From Cohnella terricola (GTDB taxonomy: Bacteria; Bacillota; Bacilli; Paenibacillales; Paenibacillaceae): DNA of 64,000 bases. Shown here piece by piece: positions 49,242 to 59,925 of the stretch. Every line of letters starts with the position of its first letter. Position 1 is the stretch's first letter. The position numbers and the translations under genes are program-made. The notes under the pieces are model-generated. The model was not told where the DNA came from, did not search any database, and was given only the letters and a program-made list of their open reading frames with translations. The stretch is from the NCBI RefSeq assembly GCF_007786475.1, contig NZ_VNJJ01000007.1, positions 164,537 through 228,536 on the forward strand, read 5' to 3'.

Positions 49242-50174
49242 TTATTCGTAGTCGTCCTCAGAGATGGCTTCGGTCAGCTTGTTCGTGAATTGCAACGCCG
49301 CGTTGTAGCCCATGTTTTTCAAGCGATAATTCATTGCCGCGACCTCCAGGATAACCGCGAGGTTTCGCCCGGGCCGAACCGGTACCGTAAGCAACGGAAC
49401 TTCCGTCTCGATGATTTTCGTCTTTTCCTCATCAAGACCGAGACGGTCGTACTGCTTATCCTGCTGCCAATTTTCCAGGCGGACGACCAGACTGATGCTT
49501 GTCTGATTTTTGACAGCGCCGGCTCCGAATAACGTCATGACGTTCAGAATGCCGAGGCCGCGAATCTCTAGCAAGTGGCGAATCAGATCGGGCGCCGTTC
49601 CGAACAGATGATTGTCGGCCGTCTGGCGGATTTCTACGGCATCATCCGCGATCAAGCGGTGGCCGCGTTTGACGAGCTCGAGCGCGGTTTCGCTTTTGCC
49701 GATACCGCTGCCTCCCGTAATCAGCATGCCTACGCCGTATACGTCGACGAGTACGCCATGAATCGTCGCGGAAGGGGCCAACTTCTTCTCCAGAAAGTTC
49801 GTTATACGACTGAGAAGAATCGTCGTCGCTACCGAGCTGCGAAGCACCGGAAAATTCCGTTCGTTGGCAATCTCGATGAGCTCCGTCGGTATTTCCAATC
49901 CCCGCGTAATAATGACGCAAGGCGTCTCCTCGTGGCAAAGCCTTCCCATTCGGTCGCGCCGTTCTTCCGTCGTTAAAGTCTCCAGGAAGGCCAGTTCCGT
50001 ACGGCCCAGCATTTGTGCCCGTTCCATTGGATAATAATTGAAATAACCGGCCATCTCAAGGCCGGGGCGATTTAAGTCGTCCGTTACGATTGTACGTCGC
50101 AATCCGTCTTCGCCGGCGACAATTTCGAGGTGAAATTGCTGCACGAGCTCGGATACTCTCACTTTTTTGGCCAT
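49242..50174 (-). CDS. hprK: HPr kinase/phosphorylase
   Basis: Phosphorylates and dephosphorylates Ser46 of HPr and Crh, the main signal for catabolite repression in Firmicutes. The 310 residues show the Walker A loop GGSGIGKSE (154-162), [10 protein letters not shown] (171-180) and [10 protein letters not shown] (about 205-214), the family signature. ATG with AAAGGAG upstream; a longer 5' frame lacks a site. First gene of the hprK-lgt-ppaX-yvoF run. Confidence 0.97.
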   Translation of the reverse strand: MAKKVRVSELVQQFHLEIVAGEDGLRRTIVTDDLNRPGLEMAGYFNYYPMERAQMLGRTELAFLETLTTEERRDRMGRLCHEETPCVIITRGLEIPTELIEIANERNFPVLRSSVATTILLSRITNFLEKKLAPSATIHGVLVDVYGVGMLITGGSGIGKSETALELVKRGHRLIADDAVEIRQTADNHLFGTAPDLIRHLLEIRGLGILNVMTLFGAGAVKNQTSISLVVRLENWQQDKQYDRLGLDEEKTKIIETEVPLLTVPVRPGRNLAVILEVAAMNYRLKNMGYNAALQFTNKLTEAISEDDYE

Positions 50175-50265
50175 CGTACAGCTCCTTTCCTGATTTCCCC
50201 TATTTATCGTATCGAAAATAAACCGACAAAGCAATTTATACTTTAGCAAAGCCGGCCGCAGACGG

Positions 50266-50297
50266 CAAAAAACCGCCCGGCTTTGGCCGGACGGTTT
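50266..50297 (-). terminator. Terminator of the sugar ABC ATPase gene
   Basis: On the minus strand ACCGTCCGGC pairs with GCCGGGCGGT around CAAA and runs into TTTTTTGCC. Confidence 0.93.
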
Positions 50298-50313
50298 CCG
50301 CTTTAAGCGTATA

Positions 50314-51435
50314 TTAGTTCTCGAACACGTTCAGTTCCGTGTCTTTGTCGAAAATGTGGACTTTGTTCATGTCGATCGCGAGCTTAATGTTTTGGTTCTC
50401 GCGAAGGCCGGAGCGTCCGTCAACGCGAGCGATGACGTTATCTTTACCCAGACCGTTCAGGTACAGGTATTGCTCGTGACCCAAGTTCTCGGCAACCTCG
50501 ATTGTCGCGTTAACGACTGTGTTCGGGGAAGCTTCGATGAACACTGGCTCTTCGTGAAGATCTTCAGGGCGAATGCCGAGAATGATTTCGCGGCCGATAT
50601 AACCTTTGGCGCGTAGCACTTTCGCTTTGCCTTCAGTGACTTCAACGTTAAAGCCTGTAGCGCGGAAACGAACGGCGCCGCCTTCTTCAACCAGTTGGCC
50701 CGTAATGAAGTTCATCGCCGGAGCTCCGATGAAGCCTGCAACGAACAGGTTGATCGGGTGGTTGTAAAGAACGTCAGGCGTAGCAGCCTGTTGAATGAAG
50801 CCGTCTTTCATAACGACGATACGGTCGCCCATCGTCATTGCTTCTGTTTGGTCATGGGTTACGTAGATGCAAGTCGTTTCCAGACGTTTCATCAGCTTGG
50901 AGATGTTCGCGCGCATTTGCGTACGCAGCTTAGCATCCAAGTTCGAGAGCGGTTCGTCCATCAGGAACACTTGAGGTTCGCGAACGATTGCGCGGCCCAG
51001 TGCGACCCGTTGACGTTGACCACCGGAGAGAGCTTTCGGTTTACGATCGAGCAAGTGCTCGATTTCGAGCGTGCGAGCTGCCTCGCGTACGCGGCGATCG
51101 ATTTCGTCCTTGCGGAATTTACGCAATTTCAAACCGAATGCCATGTTTTGATAAACGTTCATATGAGGGTACAAAGCGTACGATTGGAACACCATTGCGA
51201 TGTCGCGATCTTTCGGCGCAACGTCGTTTACGACACGGTCGCCGATGTACAGTTTGCCTTCGGAAATTTCTTCAAGACCTGCGATCATACGCAGAGTGGT
51301 CGACTTACCGCAACCGGAAGGACCTACGAGAACCAGAAATTCTTTGTCCTGGATATCCAGGTTAAAGTCCGTAACCGATGCTTTGTCGGAACCCGGATAT
51401 TTTTTGTACACGCTTTCTAAACGTACGCCTGCCAT
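50314..51435 (-). CDS. msmX: Sugar ABC transporter ATPase, MsmX/UgpC type
   Basis: The 373 residues have Walker [10 protein letters not shown] (38-46), Q-loop [13 protein letters not shown], signature [14 protein letters not shown] (about 136-149), Walker [13 protein letters not shown] (about 156-167) and switch His in [11 protein letters not shown]-terminal TOBE/MalK-like regulatory domain follows (about 240-370). It is monocistronic and away from any permease. In B. subtilis MsmX serves many importers that lack their own ATPase, and both permease clusters in this window lack one, so a shared role is likely. Confidence 0.93.
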   Translation of the reverse strand: MAGVRLESVYKKYPGSDKASVTDFNLDIQDKEFLVLVGPSGCGKSTTLRMIAGLEEISEGKLYIGDRVVNDVAPKDRDIAMVFQSYALYPHMNVYQNMAFGLKLRKFRKDEIDRRVREAARTLEIEHLLDRKPKALSGGQRQRVALGRAIVREPQVFLMDEPLSNLDAKLRTQMRANISKLMKRLETTCIYVTHDQTEAMTMGDRIVVMKDGFIQQAATPDVLYNHPINLFVAGFIGAPAMNFITGQLVEEGGAVRFRATGFNVEVTEGKAKVLRAKGYIGREIILGIRPEDLHEEPVFIEASPNTVVNATIEVAENLGHEQYLYLNGLGKDNVIARVDGRSGLRENQNIKLAIDMNKVHIFDKDTELNVFEN

Positions 51436-51526
51436 AATACATTTCCCCCTAAACTTCGTTTGAAGGTACTCCCTAATCTTACCTTAGAGCCGGGCCAAAT
51501 GACTATGCACAAAGCGTACAAAAAAT

Positions 51527-52618
51527 TCATTTCCTTTTCGTGACTTTGTACAATAGCAATAAGATCCGCACCAATACCGCGTCGTTGAACGAGCGGACGT
51601 CGAGTCCCGCTTCGTGTTTGATTTTGTCTAATCGGTACAGGAGCGTGTTGCGGTGAATGAACAATTTTTTGGCCGTTTCGCTGACGTTGCAATCCATGGA
51701 GAAGAACGCGTCGAGCGTCGCGACCGTCTCCGAATCGGTGAACAGATCCGGTCGGCCCATCATTTCCTCGACGAACCGCGATCTGACCGTCTCCGGAATG
51801 CCGCTTAACAATCTCTCCAGATGAACGAGCCAAGGCAGATGGATCTGCATGCCGACATGGAACTTGCGGCCAAGGAAGATCGTCTCTCTGAGCGTGGCCA
51901 CAATGCGCACGGCGTTCTCCGACGGAACGATCGGCTCGCCTACGGCGATATGGCATTCCCCGCCCCATTCGCTCGTGATCAGCTCGTGCAATCCTTCAGT
52001 TAGCGAGGCAAGCAGTTCCTTCGTTTCTTCGTGGCCCAGCATCTCGTCTCCGTCCGAGTCAGCTTCCGTCAGAATGCCGTCGCTGCTCAGCACCAGCCAT
52101 TCATGCTCGCGCAAAGGAATCAGCAGCGTATCGTCGGCAAGGAAGGTACGTATCGTTTTCTCCAGTTCGCCGTACGAAGGCTCTTTATCCTCCAGTTGCT
52201 CACATAATAGAAGAAACGGGACCATTCCGTCGAACAAACGGTTTCTAAGCTCCATTCGGTCGGGAACCTCGGCTCGCCATTCTCCGGCGGTAACCGACTG
52301 CTGAATCCATTCCCCGAGACGTCTGGCTTGGCGCTCCAGATCGGACGCTCCGGATGAAGGCCGAACGGAGTTCTGTTTCACCGCCCAACCCAACAGCTCT
52401 GCTTCGAGGGGCGATAAAGTTCCGTCAATGTCTATGCACTCCAGCTCCGAGCCTTGCACTCGGGTGACAACCACGCATTTGTCGGGTGTTTGAAGGATTT
52501 GCCCGGCTTCGGGGTGTTTCTTTCCGCCTTGCCGCACCCACTCCGCTTCCGTGAGAACTTTGGTAACGACGGACGTATTTAGAAGTTGCCCTAATTGCTG
52601 CAGCCTGGTTTTATTCAT
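51527..52618 (-). CDS. CdaR/PucR-type transcriptional regulator
   Basis: The 363-residue protein ends in the PucR-family helix-turn-helix (about 305-360), where DCNVSETAKKLFIHRNTLLY is followed by RLDKIKHEAGLDVR. The N-terminal half (about 30-290) is a putative sensor region resembling the CdaR GGDEF-like middle domain, with no clear ligand motif. The start is the ATG after AAGGGG. Its neighbour on the same strand is the MsmX-type ATPase gene about 90 bases downstream, so it could control sugar uptake, but that is inference. Confidence 0.82.
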   Translation of the reverse strand: MNKTRLQQLGQLLNTSVVTKVLTEAEWVRQGGKKHPEAGQILQTPDKCVVVTRVQGSELECIDIDGTLSPLEAELLGWAVKQNSVRPSSGASDLERQARRLGEWIQQSVTAGEWRAEVPDRMELRNRLFDGMVPFLLLCEQLEDKEPSYGELEKTIRTFLADDTLLIPLREHEWLVLSSDGILTEADSDGDEMLGHEETKELLASLTEGLHELITSEWGGECHIAVGEPIVPSENAVRIVATLRETIFLGRKFHVGMQIHLPWLVHLERLLSGIPETVRSRFVEEMMGRPDLFTDSETVATLDAFFSMDCNVSETAKKLFIHRNTLLYRLDKIKHEAGLDVRSFNDAVLVRILLLLYKVTKRK

Positions 52619-52691
52619 CGTTGAAGCCCCTTGTCGGCGAGATTGCGATATATGCGTCATTGTACCACAATTGCCGCATTTAAGGGGACAT

Positions 52692-53642
52692 TCAGCGCAG
52701 TGCAAGCAGGACGACGATGGATAACAGCGATAACACGGCGGCGATGAGATACAGGAAGGAAACCGTCTGCACCTGCGTCAGCCCCCACCTCATCAAACTA
52801 TGATGAGTATGCAGATTGTCCGCCCGATGCAACCCTTTGCCTTCGATCAGCCTTCGCGAAAAAACAAATATCGTATCCAAGATTGGAACCCCGAGCGCAA
52901 GCATCGGCACGGACAGCGATAGAAGCGTGGCGCCCTTCAACGTTCCTTCGATCGCCGTAACTGCGAGCGTGTATCCCAGGAATGTCGCCCCCGCATCTCC
53001 CATGAAGATTCGAGCCGGGTAGAAATTATAAGCGAGGAAAGCCAGGCATGACCCTGCCAGCGCTACCGCGACTAATGCAGTCCCCGCATGAGCGGACAGA
53101 AGCGAAGCTACAAACAGCGTCAAAGACGAGATCACGCACACGCCGGAAGCCAATCCATCGATCCCGTCGATAAAGTTTAGCATGTTGATCAAGGCGAATA
53201 TCCACAGAATCGTGAAAAGTGCGGACGCGAAAGGGGAAAACAAAATCATTGCGGACGATGATGGCGAAGAGATGCCTTGAATCGCGATGCCTTGCCAGAC
53301 CGGAATGCAAGCAACTCCGATGTAGGCGATCAGGCGTGGCCACACTGGAAATTCGCGCCCTTTGGCTTTGAAGCCGTCGTCGACCAAGCCGATCGCGACC
53401 AGCACCAAGCCGCCGACGAGCAAAGCTTGGAACAACGGAGAACGACCGCCCATGAACAACCAGGTAACAGTCATCGCCCCGACGAATATGACGACTCCGC
53501 CGGATAGCGGGACGGCCTTCTCATGAATCTTCCGTTTGGAAGGACGGTCGACGAAGCCGAATCGAATCGCCAGTCGGCGCGAGAGCGGAACGAGTATCAT
53601 CACGATCAAAAAAGATAACGCCAGCGCATACAGATAATTCAT
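52692..53642 (-). CDS. tagO: MraY/WecA/TagO family undecaprenyl-phosphate sugar-phosphate transferase
   Basis: Starts wall teichoic acid or other glycopolymers by moving a sugar phosphate to undecaprenyl phosphate. The 316-residue protein has about ten membrane helices and the cytoplasmic loops GLVDDGFKAKG (Asp-Asp, about 85-95), NFIDGIDGLASG (about 145-156), RIFMGDAGATFLG (about 202-214) and HTHHSLMRWG (about 273-282). The ATG follows GGGAGG by seven bases. The assignment to the TagO subgroup is by resemblance only. It may work with the LCP ligase at 12508. Confidence 0.9.
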   Translation of the reverse strand: MNYLYALALSFLIVMILVPLSRRLAIRFGFVDRPSKRKIHEKAVPLSGGVVIFVGAMTVTWLFMGGRSPLFQALLVGGLVLVAIGLVDDGFKAKGREFPVWPRLIAYIGVACIPVWQGIAIQGISSPSSSAMILFSPFASALFTILWIFALINMLNFIDGIDGLASGVCVISSLTLFVASLLSAHAGTALVAVALAGSCLAFLAYNFYPARIFMGDAGATFLGYTLAVTAIEGTLKGATLLSLSVPMLALGVPILDTIFVFSRRLIEGKGLHRADNLHTHHSLMRWGLTQVQTVSFLYLIAAVLSLLSIVVLLALR

Positions 53643-53722
53643 CGGCGGTCCTCCCACCATCGGTATGCACTCAATTTTCCCCCGAGCTAAGTGCTTCTAT
53701 CCGTTGCTGCGAATATCCATCC

Positions 53723-55348
53723 CTAACGAAACCCGTTCCGCTTCAGCGCTTTCTCTTGAAGCGCAATGGCTCGTTCGACGCCGAGCGCGCGAAGGTCCGC
53801 GACGCAATCGTCGTAGCTGTCCAACGGTTCAATGCCGAGGATGATCTTCAGCGACATCTCTTCGACCAACGTTTCGACGTCTTGCATTATCGCCGACAAC
53901 TCGGCGCTTTCCCACTCTTCCATAGGCACCCGGGGGAGCATATGCAGGCGGGCGTCGGTTCCGGACCACAGCTCCACTGCCCGCTTCTGTTCCGGAAGAT
54001 TATAATACTGCTCTACATACCGGACGTCCTGGACGAAGGGCCCGAAATAACTGGCGCGGGTGTACATCGCCAGCGCTTGCGAAGGAGCCAGCTTATCGGA
54101 ATTGTTCAGAATGAGATCGGTGTAGGTCGGATAACCGTCTTTTATCATATAACTCTGGCCCTCGATCCCGAAGTTGAACAAGAGATGCCCTTCTTCGCTA
54201 TAACCGTAATCGAGCATCCTGGCTGCGGCTTCCACGTTGGGGCTTTTCGCGGAAATCGCGACTCCCCCGGTTCCGACATAGTCGAAGCTGCGCTGTCCGA
54301 ACTTCGGACGTTCGCCCTTTTTCAGGACCGGATATGGAGCAGGCGCGAGTCTCGCATTCGGTTCTTTCGTCTGCAAGAATGGCTGCCATGTGCCGATTCC
54401 CGCCCCCGCGTTCCAGACGCTGGCTCCGCTCCTGCCCGTGAGGATACTGGCATCCATCGTCTTCGTATCCACGGTCGCGATATTTCGATCAATCAGCCCC
54501 TCGGAGTACCACTGTCTGAACAAGCCCAGGAATGACTTATAGCCCGGTTCCAGTGCACCGTATTTTACGCGGCCTTCGTCTTGGTAAAATCCGATCGAGA
54601 CGCCGAATGCGCCTACGAATGCCCCGCCTCCCAATCCGAATAGCGGCTGGGGAACACCCAGGAACGTCAGCGGCGCGTCGACGCCTTTCCGCTCCTTAAA
54701 CGCTTTAAGAACCGTATGCCATTCATCGATCGTCTCCGGTACGGGAAGGCCGAGTTCGTCCAGCCAGTCCTGGCGGAGTATTGGCCCTTGGTACGTCAGC
54801 AATTTATCGTCGCCCCGGATAAAAGGGAATACGTAATAATTCCCAGAGCCGGTCTTGACCTGTTTGTCGATTTCCGGGTGCTCCCGCAAATACCGGCTTA
54901 AATTCGGGGCGTAGCGTTCGATGACTTCGTTCAGCCGCAATATATAACCGTCGGCGATCGCTTTGTCCGGCCCGCCGGGAAAAGTATCCCACTCGAACTC
55001 CATCATGTCGGGCAATTCGCCGGAAGCCAGCAATACGTTCAACGTTTCCCGCCCCTGATTCGCCGGAGGCTGAATGAATTTCAATTCCGTCCCCGTTTTT
55101 CTCTGCCATTCCCGGAAGAAAGGCACTTGCTGAAAATGTGGCACGATGCTTGCAGCGTTACCATTTAACTCTGCCCAGTATGTCAGCTTTTTCCCGCCAC
55201 TGGCTTCCGGTGCCTGCGTTCCGGGCGCGAAGGCGTCGGAACCGACCACCCCCTCGTTGGAACTGGAACAAGAACCGAGCAGCAGCAAGAAGACGGCAAC
55301 GATGATCAGCCGCTGGGCGGATACCGTCCGTATGGTTATTCCCCTCAT
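53723..55348 (-). CDS. Extracellular solute-binding lipoprotein (LplA/YtcQ-like), second copy
   Basis: The 541 residues carry a lipoprotein signal (RLIIVAVFLLLLGSC, Cys near 27) and a large binding-protein fold. It is a clear paralogue of the protein at 60958: shared segments include GYILRLNE, YYVFPFIRGDD, LRQDWLDELGLPVPETIDEW, MLDYGYSEEGHLLFNFG and LKIILG near the end. It is at the 3' end of the cluster after the AraC-type regulator gene, without permeases of its own, so it may share the upstream permeases or act as a sensing partner. Confidence 0.92.
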   Translation of the reverse strand: MRGITIRTVSAQRLIIVAVFLLLLGSCSSSNEGVVGSDAFAPGTQAPEASGGKKLTYWAELNGNAASIVPHFQQVPFFREWQRKTGTELKFIQPPANQGRETLNVLLASGELPDMMEFEWDTFPGGPDKAIADGYILRLNEVIERYAPNLSRYLREHPEIDKQVKTGSGNYYVFPFIRGDDKLLTYQGPILRQDWLDELGLPVPETIDEWHTVLKAFKERKGVDAPLTFLGVPQPLFGLGGGAFVGAFGVSIGFYQDEGRVKYGALEPGYKSFLGLFRQWYSEGLIDRNIATVDTKTMDASILTGRSGASVWNAGAGIGTWQPFLQTKEPNARLAPAPYPVLKKGERPKFGQRSFDYVGTGGVAISAKSPNVEAAARMLDYGYSEEGHLLFNFGIEGQSYMIKDGYPTYTDLILNNSDKLAPSQALAMYTRASYFGPFVQDVRYVEQYYNLPEQKRAVELWSGTDARLHMLPRVPMEEWESAELSAIMQDVETLVEEMSLKIILGIEPLDSYDDCVADLRALGVERAIALQEKALKRNGFR

Positions 55349-55388
55349 GACAGACTCCTTCCAAGATGAATCGTACTTGTTCTAGCGA

Positions 55389-57725
55389 TCAGCCCATCTC
55401 CTTGAATTTGCCCGGCGTAATCCCCTCGTATTTCTTGAAGACGCGAATGAAAGTCGCGGCTTCGTTGTAGCCGACCCTCTTGGCGATATCCGAGATCGGA
55501 TCGCGGGAGCTCCGGATGATTCGTTTCGCCCGATCGATTCGGAATTTATTGATGTAATCCAGCAGACCTTCGCCGGTCTCGTTCCGGAACAGCTTGGACA
55601 AATAGCTTCCCTTCAATTCGAAGCGTTCGCCTAGTGAATTCACGCTCAGGTTCGCGTCGTCGTAATATTCCTCGATATGACGAATGACGCTTTCGGCAAG
55701 ATGCCGTAGGGATTCGGCGCGCTCTTGCGAGACGTTGCTTTCCCGCTTGGCCGCGGCGAACGCGCATACTTCTTTGAGCAGAACGATCAATTCATGCCGC
55801 ATTTCCTGGATCGTATCGCAGGCGATAATTCTATCCATCCAAAGCGGGTTTCCTCCAAACACGCTGCTCTCCCCGTCCCCAATCTCGTTGATCGATTTCA
55901 CCATCGTTCCCGCGAGATTAAAAATCAGGCATTTGGCGAGCGTCAGCGTCACGACCGGTTTATTGAAGTTCCGCTCCATGATATCGTTCATCGCCCGGGA
56001 AGCTTCGGCGAAATCGCCGGCTTTGATCCAATTAATGACTTGTTGCTCCAATTGAAGTGGATAGTAATAACCGAAGTGCAAATCCCCGTCGTTGTCGATG
56101 CGGATGTCTTCGTACGTAATGATCTCTTGCTTGCCGAGAACCATTTTGTACTCCATGGCGTCCACCGCTTCCCGGTAAGCCTCGGCGACTCCAGCGAACG
56201 ATTCGTGAACGCCTCCGATCGAGATCGTCAGGTCCAGTCGGAACTGCTGCAGGAAACGCTGGGCTTCCGATGCGATCGAGCGGAGATCCTCCATGTATCC
56301 GGACAGGGAGCCGCTCGCAAGGTTCACCAGGCAAACCGGCATATCGTCGATCTCCGCCACGTAACCGGCATGCTGACGGCGTTCCGTTAATTCTTCCACG
56401 ACATTCGTAATGATGAATTGGGCAAGCTTCCTCCGCTCGGCCTCGTCGCTCCCCGGCAAGATCGAGGAAAGGTTGCCGTCGTTCTCCACGACGAACAGAA
56501 TGACCGCGAATCGATCGGAAATCAGCTTCATGTCGAACGACTTGAATACTTCGCCATAAGGAACGAGAGGATCCGTCCTTCCTTTCAATAGGCGGTTCAA
56601 CATGTTGGAGCGCAGCGTGTGCTGATGCAGTTGAAGCTGCAAAGCCATTCGCTCTTTCTCGTTCCACGTCTGGGAGATGGCCCTTTGAATAAAGTTAAGC
56701 TCGTTGCCGTCGGTCCGGTATCCGCCCGAGCCTTTGTCCGAGAGCGATTGGACGAGCTGTTGAATCGGCGAGTAGTTTCTTCGCACGAAAAACCAAGTCA
56801 GCACCATCGCCCCGATCATACTGATCGCGATACTGGCATACGTAAATCTGCGGACGTATTCAGCCTTCTCCCAGAAGACGTTGCTCGGAATGACCAACGC
56901 ATATTTCAGATCGGAGACGGATGAAGAGATCGTAAACAACTCGAAATCATCCGCCTCCATCGTCCCTCCGTCGGACAAACTGCGGATCACCCGCTCCCGA
57001 TCGAAAGAATCCGGCAAATTCGATAACAACACTTCGTTGTCTTTGGTCAGAACCAGCACCTGTCCCCCGCTGAATCCGGATATGCTTTCGATCGCCTCCT
57101 GGAAGCGCGATAGATCCGCCATGACGACTACCGTCCCCGTCTCCCTACCGTTTAGGTCCTTAGGCAAATGCGTTAAGTAGGCGATGGAGGTTTTCGGAGC
57201 TAGCGCATCCTTATGAGGAAGCAGTAGAAAACTGTTGCTGGGCGTGTTCCGAAGTGTGCCGATCCACTGGTCGTAGCTGATTTCTCCCGTGGCATGGATC
57301 GTATTGTAAGCGATTTCTTTTCCGCGCACATTACCAGACCTGAGCACTCCGCCCTCCTGCTCCCATATCACGTAAAATTCGTCGATGGAAGCGTACGAGG
57401 TTTGGTAGGTCAACAATTCCTTCACCAACTGGTAAGCCGTGTACTGGGCGTCACCGGACGTTTTCGTAGAATACATCAGGTTTTGCAGCTTGGTATTCCA
57501 AGTAATCTCGGTATTCAGTCTCTTCATGAGATCGATTTGAGTATCAATCGTGTACCGCGCCTGCTTTAACAGGGAGTCGTTGGCGCGATGAATTTCGCTC
57601 CGCAGCGCGTCGCTGGACTGCGAATAAATAATCAGGCTGATCGCCCATGGCACGAACAGGACGACGCTATAGGACACGATCCAGGTGAACAAGACGCTTT
57701 TGCGTTTCCGCCATAGATTTTTCAA
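55389..57725 (-). CDS. Membrane-bound AraC-family regulator with extracellular sensor
   Basis: The 778 residues contain two membrane helices (about 10-34 and about 285-307) enclosing an extracellular Cache-like sensor region. A cytoplasmic middle region follows, and the C-terminal double helix-turn-helix of AraC type (about 675-775) has LSVNSLGERFELKGSYLSKL and ISDIAKRVGYNEAATFIRVF. This one-component layout is common next to LplABC-type sugar importers in Paenibacillaceae. The TTG start is preferred because GAGGAG precedes it; a longer frame from an ATG 18 codons upstream has no site. Probably activates the GH88/ABC cluster. Confidence 0.9.
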   Translation of the reverse strand: MKNLWRKRKSVLFTWIVSYSVVLFVPWAISLIIYSQSSDALRSEIHRANDSLLKQARYTIDTQIDLMKRLNTEITWNTKLQNLMYSTKTSGDAQYTAYQLVKELLTYQTSYASIDEFYVIWEQEGGVLRSGNVRGKEIAYNTIHATGEISYDQWIGTLRNTPSNSFLLLPHKDALAPKTSIAYLTHLPKDLNGRETGTVVVMADLSRFQEAIESISGFSGGQVLVLTKDNEVLLSNLPDSFDRERVIRSLSDGGTMEADDFELFTISSSVSDLKYALVIPSNVFWEKAEYVRRFTYASIAISMIGAMVLTWFFVRRNYSPIQQLVQSLSDKGSGGYRTDGNELNFIQRAISQTWNEKERMALQLQLHQHTLRSNMLNRLLKGRTDPLVPYGEVFKSFDMKLISDRFAVILFVVENDGNLSSILPGSDEAERRKLAQFIITNVVEELTERRQHAGYVAEIDDMPVCLVNLASGSLSGYMEDLRSIASEAQRFLQQFRLDLTISIGGVHESFAGVAEAYREAVDAMEYKMVLGKQEIITYEDIRIDNDGDLHFGYYYPLQLEQQVINWIKAGDFAEASRAMNDIMERNFNKPVVTLTLAKCLIFNLAGTMVKSINEIGDGESSVFGGNPLWMDRIIACDTIQEMRHELIVLLKEVCAFAAAKRESNVSQERAESLRHLAESVIRHIEEYYDDANLSVNSLGERFELKGSYLSKLFRNETGEGLLDYINKFRIDRAKRIIRSSRDPISDIAKRVGYNEAATFIRVFKKYEGITPGKFKEMG

Positions 57726-57825
57726 TCGGATCTCCTCGCCTCCCTTGTTGCTCCCTATTATATCTTTCCGCCCGGCCATTGGACATATTGAAAAAGTTTA
57801 ATCCGATTGACGATACGTCCACGCC

Positions 57826-57854
57826 GAAAAGCCCGGACGATCGAATCGTCCGGA
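57826..57854 (-). terminator. Terminator of the GH88 gene
   Basis: CCGGACGAT pairs with ATCGTCCGG on the minus strand around a short loop and is followed by GCTTTTCGG. It separates the importer/GH88 operon from the regulator gene. Confidence 0.8.
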
Positions 57855-57884
57855 CCGGAGCATTGCAGGGCCGTGTCCGTTTCC

Positions 57885-59012
57885 TCAGAAAACGCGATGA
57901 ACCCACCCGTTCAACTTGGCGACGGCTTCCACGAAGAAATAGTCGCCGTAGATCAATGACACGTCGACGTTCTGTCCGACGGGCCGATGGCCTGTGCCGT
58001 GACGAAGAATCGCTTCGTGCCCTTCGTTGTCCCATGTTCCGCATATCCGGTCCAACGACCGCAGCAGACGTTCGGCGCCACCGATGTACACCCTGGCCTC
58101 CTTCTCCGGTAATAGAGACGCAAGTTCGATCAAACCCGACGCCGCGATCGCCCCCGCCGAGCTGTCTCTCGGTTCTGCCTCCGGCACGGCTTCGAGACGG
58201 AAGTCCCAATACGGGACGCCGTCATCCGGCAGATGTGCAAGGAAAAAATGCGCGACGCGACGCGACGCATGAAGATATGCTTCGTTGCGCGTATATCGGT
58301 ATGCGTTCGCCATTCCGTACAGAGCCCATGCAGCTCCCCGGCTCCAAGCGGAATCCGGCGCCGCGCCCTGCCCGCCTAGCGAGCCTTCATATTCTCCGGT
58401 CTGCGGATCGAACACGACGATATGATTCACGGAACCGTCTTCCCGAATAAATCGCTCGACGACCGTATCGGCATGCGACCTCGCGATATGCGCGAATCGC
58501 GGGTCCCCGCTTTGTTGAGCAGCCCAGAACAGGAGTGACAAGTTCATAGCCGTATCCACGATCGACCAGCCCCGTTGATGCTCGCCGTTCCAGGCGCGCA
58601 GGAAACCGCCGGCCCGATTGTACCTTCCCGCCAAGAAGTTCGCGGCGAACAGACCTCGGCGCATAGCGTTCTCGTCGTCGGTCAGACTATGCTTGATCAC
58701 CGCCGTCGGCAGAAAATGAAAGCCGACATCGTGGTCGAAATGGTTCGGCTCCAGCATGAACCGCTCCATCCTCTCGTCCCAGGGCCAAGCAGCCTCCTTA
58801 TAGCGAGAATCCCCGGTCATGTCGTGCGCGATCCATAGGATGCCCGGCCAGAAGCCGGAAGTCCACCAGTCGATCCGGGTATTGTCGTATTTGCCGTCGG
58901 CTCCGGCGACGTGTGGCGTTTTGTCTCCGATCAGACCGATCATCCGGTCGATCTTCGGTACGATCCTCCCCCAAACTTTTTGAGCGTCGAATTCCTCTTT
59001 TATTCGATTCAT
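57885..59012 (-). CDS. Glycoside hydrolase family 88 (unsaturated uronyl hydrolase)
   Basis: Removes unsaturated glucuronyl or galacturonyl residues from oligosaccharides made by polysaccharide lyases. The 375-residue alpha/alpha barrel shows WWTSGFWPGILW (about 49-60), the catalytic-type Asp in NHFDHDVGFHF (about 89-99), the second Asp in WSIVDTAMNLSLLFW (about 148-162) and SAWSRGAAWALYG. No signal peptide, so it acts in the cytoplasm on sugars brought in by the importer encoded just upstream; the gene follows the second permease with a gap of about 20 bases. Confidence 0.92.
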   Translation of the reverse strand: MNRIKEEFDAQKVWGRIVPKIDRMIGLIGDKTPHVAGADGKYDNTRIDWWTSGFWPGILWIAHDMTGDSRYKEAAWPWDERMERFMLEPNHFDHDVGFHFLPTAVIKHSLTDDENAMRRGLFAANFLAGRYNRAGGFLRAWNGEHQRGWSIVDTAMNLSLLFWAAQQSGDPRFAHIARSHADTVVERFIREDGSVNHIVVFDPQTGEYEGSLGGQGAAPDSAWSRGAAWALYGMANAYRYTRNEAYLHASRRVAHFFLAHLPDDGVPYWDFRLEAVPEAEPRDSSAGAIAASGLIELASLLPEKEARVYIGGAERLLRSLDRICGTWDNEGHEAILRHGTGHRPVGQNVDVSLIYGDYFFVEAVAKLNGWVHRVF

Positions 59013-59034
59013 CCTCGTTCTCCTCTCGGCGATG

Positions 59035-59916
59035 TTAGCCTTTCAAAGATCCGATCATAACGCCTTTAACGAAAAATCGCTGCACAAACGGGTATATGAA
59101 CAAGATCGGTGCCGTTGCGACGACGATGGTCGCGTATTTAATCGTCTCCCCGAGTTGGAAGCGGTCGCCTGCATCAGCCCCCGCAGACAAGCTGTCCGTT
59201 GAGTTCGCGATTAGAATTTCTCTTAGAATGAGCTGCAGCGGATACAATTCCCGAGTTCTGATAAACACCGACGCATAGAACCAGCCGTTCCATTTGTCGA
59301 CGGCATAATAGAGGATCATGACCGCGATAACCGGCATGGAAAGAGGCAGAACGATGCGCAGCAGAATCGTCGCATGATTGGCGCCATCGATCTTGGCAGA
59401 CTCCTCCAGACTGTCGGGAATGCCCATGAACGAGGTGCGCATAATGATCAGGTTAAAGGTACTGACCGCAAAGGGAATAATTGTTGACCAGAGCGAATCA
59501 AGCAGTCCAACGCCTTTGACGATCAAATAAATCGGAATAAGTCCGCCAGAAAAAAACATCGTAAAAACGATAAAGACCATAATGGCGTTATTCCATAACA
59601 CGTTTTTGCGTGACAACACGTACGCTCCCAGCGCGGTCATGATCAGATTAACGGTCACGCCCGCCGTAACGATGAAGAACGTATTGCGGTAGCCGAGCAG
59701 AATACCCGAATTTCGCAGCACGCTCTCGTAGGCTCCAAGATCGAAGCCGAGAGGCCGCCATAGAAAGCCTTTGTGCGTAATAAACTCACCGGATACGCTG
59801 AAAGAGGCGAACAGAACGTAGAGCAGCGGATATAAGGTGACGACGATCATAACGACAAGTATCGAGTAGATGATAAATTCAAACAGACGGTCCGCGATTC
59901 CTTTATCCCGTTTCAT
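59035..59916 (-). CDS. Carbohydrate ABC permease, LplC/YtcP-like
   Basis: 293 residues, six membrane helices beginning at about 14, with the EAA loop DSLEESAKIDGANHATILL (about 183-201). Second permease of the importer; starts ten bases after the first permease stop. Confidence 0.93.
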   Translation of the reverse strand: MKRDKGIADRLFEFIIYSILVVMIVVTLYPLLYVLFASFSVSGEFITHKGFLWRPLGFDLGAYESVLRNSGILLGYRNTFFIVTAGVTVNLIMTALGAYVLSRKNVLWNNAIMVFIVFTMFFSGGLIPIYLIVKGVGLLDSLWSTIIPFAVSTFNLIIMRTSFMGIPDSLEESAKIDGANHATILLRIVLPLSMPVIAVMILYYAVDKWNGWFYASVFIRTRELYPLQLILREILIANSTDSLSAGADAGDRFQLGETIKYATIVVATAPILFIYPFVQRFFVKGVMIGSLKG

Positions 59917-59925
59917 AGGTTCACC